Below are positions 59,318 to 64,000 of a stretch of 64,000 bases of DNA, one piece after another; positions within the stretch are counted from its first letter, which is position 1, and every line of letters starts with the position of its first letter. The notes below the pieces were generated by a model, which saw nothing but the letters and a program-made list of their open reading frames with translations, was not told the origin of the DNA and did no database searches. Source of the stretch: Bradyrhizobium sp. CSA112. Lineage in GTDB: Bacteria > Pseudomonadota > Alphaproteobacteria > Rhizobiales > Xanthobacteraceae. A program made the translations under genes and the position numbers. The stretch is taken from contig NZ_JAACFS010000020.1 in the NCBI RefSeq assembly GCF_029051645.1, forward strand, positions 58,165 through 122,164. Direction: 5' to 3'.

Positions 59318-60123
59318 CTACCGCCCCTTAAACCGCGGTTTTCGCCTCTCCAGAAACGCCGCGACGCCTTCCTTGTGATCCTCGGTCATGCTTGCGAGCG
59401 CGAACTGGTCGACGTCCATGTGACTGGCGAGATCGTCGAGCACGTGGGTCAGGCGGTTGACCGTCAGCTTGGTCATGGCGACCGACAGCGGCGGCTGGGC
59501 AGCGACCTTGGTAGCGAGCGCCATCGCAGCGTCGAAAGCCTTGCCGGGATCGGCCACCTCTTCCACCAGACGCCATTCGTAAGCCTCGGTGGCCGAGATG
59601 CGCTGGTCGGCCAGGATAACGGCCTGCTTCGTGCGCGCCGGTCCCATCAAATGCAGCATCCGCGGCACGCTTTGCCAGCTCATGTTCATGCCAAGCGCGA
59701 TCTCAGGCACGCGCATGTGGGCGTCTCTGGCCATGACCCGGAAATCCAGCGCGACCGCCAGCGCCACGCCGCCGCCCACGCAAAAGCCTTCGATAGCGCC
59801 GATCGTGATCTGTTCCATGTCCTGCCAGGCGCGCGTCAGGCGTGGTCCGAGCTTCAAATGCCGGCGCAGCGCGCAAGGTCCATCGACTTTCGGGACCGAC
59901 CTTCGGGGTCCTTGAGGTCGAAGCCGGCGCTGAACGATTTGGCGCCGCCGGTCAGCACTACGACCGACGTCGCGGCGTCATCCTCGAAACTGCGGGCTGC
60001 GTCAGTAAGCTGACGCATTGCCTCCGGTGACAACGCATTGATGCCGTCGCCGCGGTCGAAGCGCACGACCGCGATGCGGCCATCCGGCCCGAGGCCCTTC
60101 TCGATCTTCACAAACTCAGCCAA
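59318..60123 (-). pseudogene. Enoyl-CoA hydratase/isomerase broken by a single-base deletion
   Basis: A crotonase-family gene of 806 bp, one short of a multiple of three. Start TTG 60123 (GGGAGGCAATGCA upstream) reads MAEFVKIEKGLGPDGRIAVV, then INALSPEAMRQLTDAARSFE and KSFSAGFDLKDPEGRSRKSM. At about 59870-59873 the frame shifts to RRHLKLGPRLTRAWQDMEQI, IGAIEGFCVGGGVALAVALD. Adding one base between GCG and CGCTG near 59872 gives a continuous 268-residue crotonase. C-terminal half includes GMNMSWQSVPRMLHLMGPAR. Either a recent pseudogene or a sequencing error. Confidence 0.85.
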
Positions 60124-60255
60124 TGCATTGCCTCCCTGTCCGTCATTTTTCCGAACTCTAGCCGAGAAACATGCACCCTGCCCTGACCCCCATAGGCAAA
60201 TGCTAGCAGAGTCTCTGCCTCGACATAGCCCGGATTTTGCGCCTATCCTGACGCC

Positions 60256-60897
60256 ATGAGCGACCATGATCACAATCACCAGGGCCACCACCACGACCAC
60301 GATCATTCCGAGCTGTCGGAGACCGAACTTCGCGTGCGTGCGCTGGAATCGATCCTCACTGAAAAGGGCTATGTCGATCCAGCCGCGCTCGACGTGCTGA
60401 TCGATCTCTATGAGAAGAAAATCGGCCCGCGCAACGGCGTTCGCGTTGTCGCGAAGGCATGGAGCGATCCGGCCTACCACGCCCGCCTGATGAAGGATGC
60501 GACCGCGGCGATTGCCGAACTTGACTATTCCGGCCGCCAGGGCGAGCACATGGTCGTCGTGGAGAACACGCCTGAGCAGCACAACATGGTCGTGTGTACG
60601 CTGTGCTCCTGCTACCCGCATCCGGTGCTGGGATTGCCGCCGGTCTGGTACAAATCGGCGCCCTATCGCTCGCGCGCCGTCTCCGACCCGCGCGGCGTCC
60701 TGAAGGACTTCGGCGTGACGCTGCCGGATACCACCAAGATCCGAGTCTGGGATTCCACGGCCGAAATCCGCTACCTCGTGCTGCCGATGCGGCCTGCGGG
60801 GACCGAGGGCTGGAGCGCCGAACAGCTCGCCGAACTCGTCACCCGCGACAGCATGATCGGCACGGGCCTGCCGAAACAGCCGGGCGAGATCGCCTGA
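60256..60897 (+). CDS. nthA: Cobalt-type nitrile hydratase subunit alpha
   Basis: A 213-residue NHase alpha subunit that hydrates nitriles to amides with beta. The metal-claw motif VVCTLCSCYPHPVLGLP (about residues 112-117) has Thr between the first two Cys (CTLC), the cobalt type. The N-terminus MSDHDHNHQGHHHDHDHS is a His/Asp-rich run able to bind metal. WYKSAPYRSRAVSDPRGVLK and FGVTLPDTTKIRVWDSTAEI are further family blocks. Stop overlaps the beta start (TGATG). Confidence 0.95.
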   Translation: MSDHDHNHQGHHHDHDHSELSETELRVRALESILTEKGYVDPAALDVLIDLYEKKIGPRNGVRVVAKAWSDPAYHARLMKDATAAIAELDYSGRQGEHMVVVENTPEQHNMVVCTLCSCYPHPVLGLPPVWYKSAPYRSRAVSDPRGVLKDFGVTLPDTTKIRVWDSTAEIRYLVLPMRPAGTEGWSAEQLAELVTRDSMIGTGLPKQPGEIA

Positions 60898-61559
60898 TGG
60901 ACGGCGCGCATGACATGGGCGGCGCCAAGGGCTTTGGCCCCGTTGTAGCAGAGCCGAATGAGCCGGTGTTTCATGATGACTGGGAGCGCCGCGCCTTTGC
61001 GCTGACGGTCGCGATGGCGCGTCCGGGCGGCTGGAACATCGACATGTCGCGGTTTGCACGCGAGAACCGACCGCCCGAGGATTACCTCAGCAAGAGCTAT
61101 TTCCAGATTTGGCTGGCCGGGCTGGAAACCTTGATGATTGAGCGCGGACTGGTGACGCGCGAGGAAATCGAGAGCGGCAAGGTGCTCTCCCCGCCCAAGC
61201 CTGGCATCAAGGCAATCGCCCCAACTGAGGTCACGCCGGCGATCCGGCGCGGCGGCCCGACCGAGCGCGAGGCAAAAGCGCCCGCGATGTTTGCGGTCGG
61301 CGAAACCGTGCGGATGAAGGACATCCACCCGGTAACGCATACACGGCTACCGCAATACGTCCGTGGCCATCTCGGCACCATCGAGCACAATCACGGCTGC
61401 CACGTCTTTCCCGACACCAACTCGCTCGGCAAAGGCGAAGACCCGCAATGGCTCTATACGGTGCGGTTCGACGGGCCGGAATTATGGGGCAAGGACAGCG
61501 ATCCGACGCTCAGCGTCTCTGTGGATGCCTGGGAATCCTATCTGGAGCGCGCGTCATGA
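60897..61559 (+). CDS. nthB: Nitrile hydratase subunit beta
   Basis: A 220-residue NHase beta subunit. It begins MDGAHDMGGAKGFGPVVAEP, FHDDWERRAFALTVAMARPG, has ENRPPEDYLSKSYFQIWLAG and ends with the SH3-like domain (FAVGETVRMKDIHPVTHTRL, PQYVRGHLGTIEHNHGCHVF, PDTNSLGKGEDPQWLYTVRF). Length is normal. Stop overlaps the activator gene by 4 bp. Confidence 0.95.
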   Translation: MDGAHDMGGAKGFGPVVAEPNEPVFHDDWERRAFALTVAMARPGGWNIDMSRFARENRPPEDYLSKSYFQIWLAGLETLMIERGLVTREEIESGKVLSPPKPGIKAIAPTEVTPAIRRGGPTEREAKAPAMFAVGETVRMKDIHPVTHTRLPQYVRGHLGTIEHNHGCHVFPDTNSLGKGEDPQWLYTVRFDGPELWGKDSDPTLSVSVDAWESYLERAS

Positions 61560-61939
61560 GTTTGACCCCGCAGCAGGCCATGCGGGCGGCGGTCGCCGTC
61601 CCCGGCGTGCCCCGCGACGAGGACGGGCCGGTGTTTCGCGAGCCCTGGGAGGCGCGCGCTTTCGCCATGGCGCTGGCGCTGCACGAGGCCGGCGTCTTCA
61701 CCTGGAAGGAATGGGCGGAGACGCTGGGCGCGCAAATCAAGCGCGCGCAGGCCGAAGGCGACCCCGACACCGGCGAGACCTATTATCGGCACTGGCTAGC
61801 GACGCTGGAAACACTCGTCGCCGCCAAGGGCGTCGCGACGTCGGATCTCATGCATCGCTACCGCGATGCCTGGGACCATGCCGCCGACCGCACGCCGCAC
61901 GGCGCGCCGATCGAGTTAACGCCTGGGGATTTCGGCTAG
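61556..61939 (+). CDS. Nitrile hydratase accessory (activator) protein
   Basis: A 127-residue NHase activator of the beta-subunit-N-terminus-like type. It reads MSLTPQQAMRAAVAVPGVPR, DEDGPVFREPWEARAFAMAL, ALHEAGVFTWKEWAETLGAQ, DPDTGETYYRHWLATLETLV. This resembles the first third of NHase beta and corresponds to the P14K/NhlE-like activator required for cobalt insertion by self-subunit swapping in homologues. Directly overlaps beta. No separate cobalt transporter gene is nearby. Confidence 0.88.
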   Translation: MSLTPQQAMRAAVAVPGVPRDEDGPVFREPWEARAFAMALALHEAGVFTWKEWAETLGAQIKRAQAEGDPDTGETYYRHWLATLETLVAAKGVATSDLMHRYRDAWDHAADRTPHGAPIELTPGDFG

Positions 61940-61947
61940 GATGGTTC

Positions 61948-62068
61948 GTCGTCCCTGCGAACGCAGGGACCCATAACCACCGGCGTCGATTGATTGAAGC
62001 AAAGCCGGCTAGAATTTTTCAAACAACTTGGGCCGCGGCGTATGGGTCCCTGCGTTCGCAGGGACGAC
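61948..62068. repeat. Palindromic repeat, GTCGTCCCTGCGAACGCAGG type
   Basis: Starts GTCGTCCCTGCGAACGCAGG-GACCCATA and ends with the inverse TATGGGTC-CCTGCGTTCGCAGGGACGAC around about 60 bp of spacer. Perfect 20-bp ends form a long hairpin between the convergent NHase activator and queC genes, and may terminate both. Confidence 0.85.
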
Positions 62069-62088
62069 GTGAAGAGAGCTTTTTCGAT

Positions 62089-62811
62089 TCAGGCTCGCTC
62101 CGCATATTCCCGCCAACCCTTCGCCCGCAATGCGCAGGCCGGGCATTCGCCACAGCCATAGCCCCAATCGTGCTGCGCGCCGCGCTCGCCGAGATAACAG
62201 GTGTGGGAGTGCTCGCGGATCAGATCGACCAGCCCTGCCCCGCCGAGCTCATGGGCGAGCTTCCAGGTCGATGCCTTGTCGAGCCACATCAGCGGCGTAT
62301 GCAGCTCAAAGTTCTTCGCCATGCCGAGATTGAGCGCGGACTGCAGCGCCTTGATGGTCTCGTCGCGGCAATCCGGATAGCCGGAATAGTCCGTCTCGCA
62401 CATGCCGCCGATGATGTGGCGGATGCCGCGCCGGTACGCCAGCGCCGCCGCGAAGGTGAGAAACACCAGGTTGCGGCCAGGCACGAAGGTATTGGGCAGA
62501 CCGTCGGCGCCCATTTCGATCGCGACATCGCGTGTCAGCGCGGTGTCGGAAATCTCTGACAGCGTCGGAATCTCCAGCGTATGGCTCTCGCCGAGCTTTT
62601 CAGCCCAATCGAGTCGCAGCGATTTGATGCCCGACAGCAGCCGGTCGCGGCATTCAAGCTCGATGGCGTGGCGCTGGCCGTAGCTGAAGCCGATCATTTC
62701 CACGCGCGCAAAGCGCCGCAAGGCCCAGGCCAGGCAGGTGGTGGAATCCTGCCCGCCGGAGAACAGCACCAGCGCGGTTTCGGACGATGATTGGTTACCC
62801 ATAAGGGGCAA
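62089..62811 (-). CDS. queC: 7-cyano-7-deazaguanine synthase
   Basis: A 240-residue QueC, making preQ0 from CDG with ATP and ammonia in queuosine biosynthesis. P-loop ALVLFSGGQDSTTCLAWALR, HxxxRx... in YGQRHAIELECRDRLLSG, and zinc Cys cluster CYLGERGAQHDWGYGCGECP-AC with four Cys. MCETDYSGYPDCRDETIKAL is the conserved substrate block. No queD/E/F is adjacent. Confidence 0.95.
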   Translation of the reverse strand: MPLMGNQSSSETALVLFSGGQDSTTCLAWALRRFARVEMIGFSYGQRHAIELECRDRLLSGIKSLRLDWAEKLGESHTLEIPTLSEISDTALTRDVAIEMGADGLPNTFVPGRNLVFLTFAAALAYRRGIRHIIGGMCETDYSGYPDCRDETIKALQSALNLGMAKNFELHTPLMWLDKASTWKLAHELGGAGLVDLIREHSHTCYLGERGAQHDWGYGCGECPACALRAKGWREYAERA

Positions 62812-62931
62812 ATAGCATTCCCGGGCCTCAAGGCCAATCGGTGGAAACTATCGCGATTTCGGCGCGTTCCGCTGGGATCGGCCCGCCGGTTGCGGCATAA
62901 AGCTCTTGTCCTCCCTGGCGACGGAACTCCC

Positions 62932-63813
62932 ATGACCCCTTCCCGCGATATCTCACGGCTGCTCGAAATCATGGCGGCGCTGCGCACTCCTGTCACGGGT
63001 TGCCCGTGGGACCTCGAACAGAACTTTGCGACAATAGCGCCCTACACCATCGAGGAGGCCTATGAGGTAGCCGACGCGATCACACGCGGCGATTTCGATG
63101 ACCTCCGCGAGGAACTGGGCGATCTCCTGCTGCAGGTCGTCTATCACGCGCGCATGGCGGAAGAGCAGAACGCCTTTGCCTTCGGCGACGTGGTCGAGGC
63201 GATCACAAGGAAATTGATACGCCGTCATCCGCATGTGTTCGCCGACAAGGACGGCAATATCGCCGCCGCCGGCGTCAAGAGCGCCTGGGAGCGCATCAAG
63301 GCCGAAGAAAAGGCCGAGCGCGCGGCACGGCGGCCACCGGAAGAGACGACCCACAAATCCCTGCTCGCAACCGTCAAGGCCGGCCAGCCCGCCTTGACGC
63401 GCGCGATGGAACTGCAGCGCAAGGCGTCAACCGTCGGCTTCGACTGGAACGACCCGCGTGCGGTGCTGAGCAAGATCCGCGAAGAGGCCGACGAAATCGA
63501 AGCGGCACTCGACGGCAACAATGCCGACGAACTCGCTGAAGAGACCGGAGATCTCCTGTTCGCGCTGGTTAACCTGGCCCGCCACGTCGGCGCCGATCCG
63601 GAAGCCGCCTTGCGCGGCACCAACGCCAAGTTCGAGCGTCGCTTCGCCTATATCGAGCGGGCGCTCTTGGCAAAGGGACGTTCACTCGAGGATGCGACAC
63701 TGCAAGAGATGGACGCACTGTGGAATGAGGCCAAGGGTGCAGGGCAATCCCAGTCGTCGTCCTGGCCAAGCGAAGCGCGAGCCGGGACCCATACCGCGGA
63801 ATCTCGCGATTAG
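62932..63813 (+). CDS. mazG: Nucleoside triphosphate pyrophosphohydrolase MazG
   Basis: A 293-residue two-domain MazG. Both domains show the EExxE12ExxD pattern: first IEEAYEVADAITRGDFDDLR, EELGDLLLQVVYHARM; second REEADEIEAALDGNNADELA, EETGDLLFALVNLARHVG. ATG 62932 gives MTPSRDISRLLEIMAALRTP (CPWDLEQ motif). The last about 22 codons (GQSQSSSWPSEARAGTHTAE) are translated from a palindromic repeat beginning near 63754 and are not homologous. Family length is about 260-275. Confidence 0.94.
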   Translation: MTPSRDISRLLEIMAALRTPVTGCPWDLEQNFATIAPYTIEEAYEVADAITRGDFDDLREELGDLLLQVVYHARMAEEQNAFAFGDVVEAITRKLIRRHPHVFADKDGNIAAAGVKSAWERIKAEEKAERAARRPPEETTHKSLLATVKAGQPALTRAMELQRKASTVGFDWNDPRAVLSKIREEADEIEAALDGNNADELAEETGDLLFALVNLARHVGADPEAALRGTNAKFERRFAYIERALLAKGRSLEDATLQEMDALWNEAKGAGQSQSSSWPSEARAGTHTAESRD

Positions 63814-63880
63814 GCACGCGGCCAATACCGCTCGCAAAATCACTGCCGGTGGCTATGGGTCCCCGCCTTCGCGCTAGCTG
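63754..63880. repeat. Palindromic repeat overlapping the mazG 3' end
   Basis: CGTCGTCCTGGCCAAGCGAA with GCGAGCCGGGACCCATA and the inverse TATGGGTCCCCGCCTTCGCG form the ends. It is of the same repeat family style as the element at 61948, but more degenerate. It encodes the last codons of mazG. Confidence 0.7.
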
Positions 63881-63882
63881 AT

Positions 63883-64000
63883 TCACACATCTTTGAGGGT
63901 TTCCCACGCCGCCGCCATGCCCAAGAAGTACTGGAGGCCATGCCGCATGGTGATGGGGCCCGGTTTGGTGCGTGGGTATCCGTCCCACCCGCCGAGGCGA
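63883..64000 (-). mobile_element. C-terminus of probable IS4-type transposase (partial)
   Basis: The minus strand gives RLGGWDGYPRTKPGPITMRH, then GLQYFLGMAAAWETLKDV and a stop at 63883. LGGWxGY..KPGPxTMRxG and the final GMAAAWE...DV are typical of the C-terminus of IS4-family transposases. The rest extends beyond base 64000. Confidence 0.75.

Noticed and set aside
1..64000. CRISPR arrays, rRNA genes or prophage
   Set aside because: No regularly spaced repeats, rRNA sequence or phage structural genes were seen; palindromic repeats occur singly.

Overview
The window reads as chromosomal DNA of a Bradyrhizobium-like alphaproteobacterium. This rests on high GC, Rhizobiales-type gene neighbourhoods (dacC-tmk-holB-metG-tatD-MBL), FixK/FNR-type TTGA-N6-TCAA boxes before low-oxygen stress genes, several palindromic intergenic repeats of the kind common in that genus, and a fossil of a fixJ/receiver/fixK block. 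Species was not established.

Layout. 0-6 kb: pxpBCA (5-oxoprolinase, pxpA cut by the window edge), an RraA-like aldolase plus cupin pair, two small secreted proteins and a DUF1993 protein. 6-14 kb: a minus-strand operon for a sugar-type ABC importer (binding protein, two permeases, ATPase) followed by a 2-hydroxyacid dehydrogenase and an amidase. 14-21 kb: single metabolic genes (LTXXQ protein, VOC protein, acyl-CoA-dehydrogenase-like hydroxylase, PilZ, Bug-type binding protein, DsbA, class III aminotransferase). 21-31 kb: a low-oxygen/stress block (CBS-BON, alcohol dehydrogenase, APH/AAA kinase, CHAD, universal stress protein, phasin-like protein, ADP-forming acyl-CoA synthetase with GNAT) with three promoter-placed FixK boxes. 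It lies beside a frameshifted fixK and truncated receiver and fixJ fragments, so control must come from a FixK elsewhere. 31-33 kb: gene remnants, a tRNA-Ser(UGA) and four very small candidate membrane proteins. 33-42 kb: housekeeping genes, including a MetRS with a 133-residue histone-H1-like N-terminal tail. 42-45 kb: an ECF sigma factor with a SnoaL-like tail, two SDRs sharing a 26-bp promoter element, and an ABM-domain protein.

45-49 kb holds an acyl-CoA synthetase, a fused TRAP permease and a TRAP binding-protein gene reduced to its C-terminus. Directly behind that break lies a compact seven-gene gas-vesicle operon (gvpA-F-G-J-L-S-K, 49.4-52.3 kb) in the order known from Streptomyces, without gvpN or gvpO; I infer horizontal acquisition. 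It is followed by a two-gene unit of a urea/amide-type periplasmic binding protein overlapping a membrane adenylate cyclase with a large extracytoplasmic sensor region. No transporter genes accompany it, so I infer a ligand-sensing cAMP module.

56-64 kb carries a duplicated enoyl-CoA hydratase fragment, a DUF1269 protein, an M24 peptidase, the full-length but frameshifted enoyl-CoA hydratase, a cobalt-type nitrile hydratase operon with its activator, queC, mazG with a repeat-derived C-terminus, and the end of a probable IS4-type transposase.

The strongest leads are the gas-vesicle island, the binding-protein/cyclase pair, the FixK regulon next to its own decayed regulator, and the small-protein cluster around the tRNA. 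All calls are from reading the sequence; no database search was possible.
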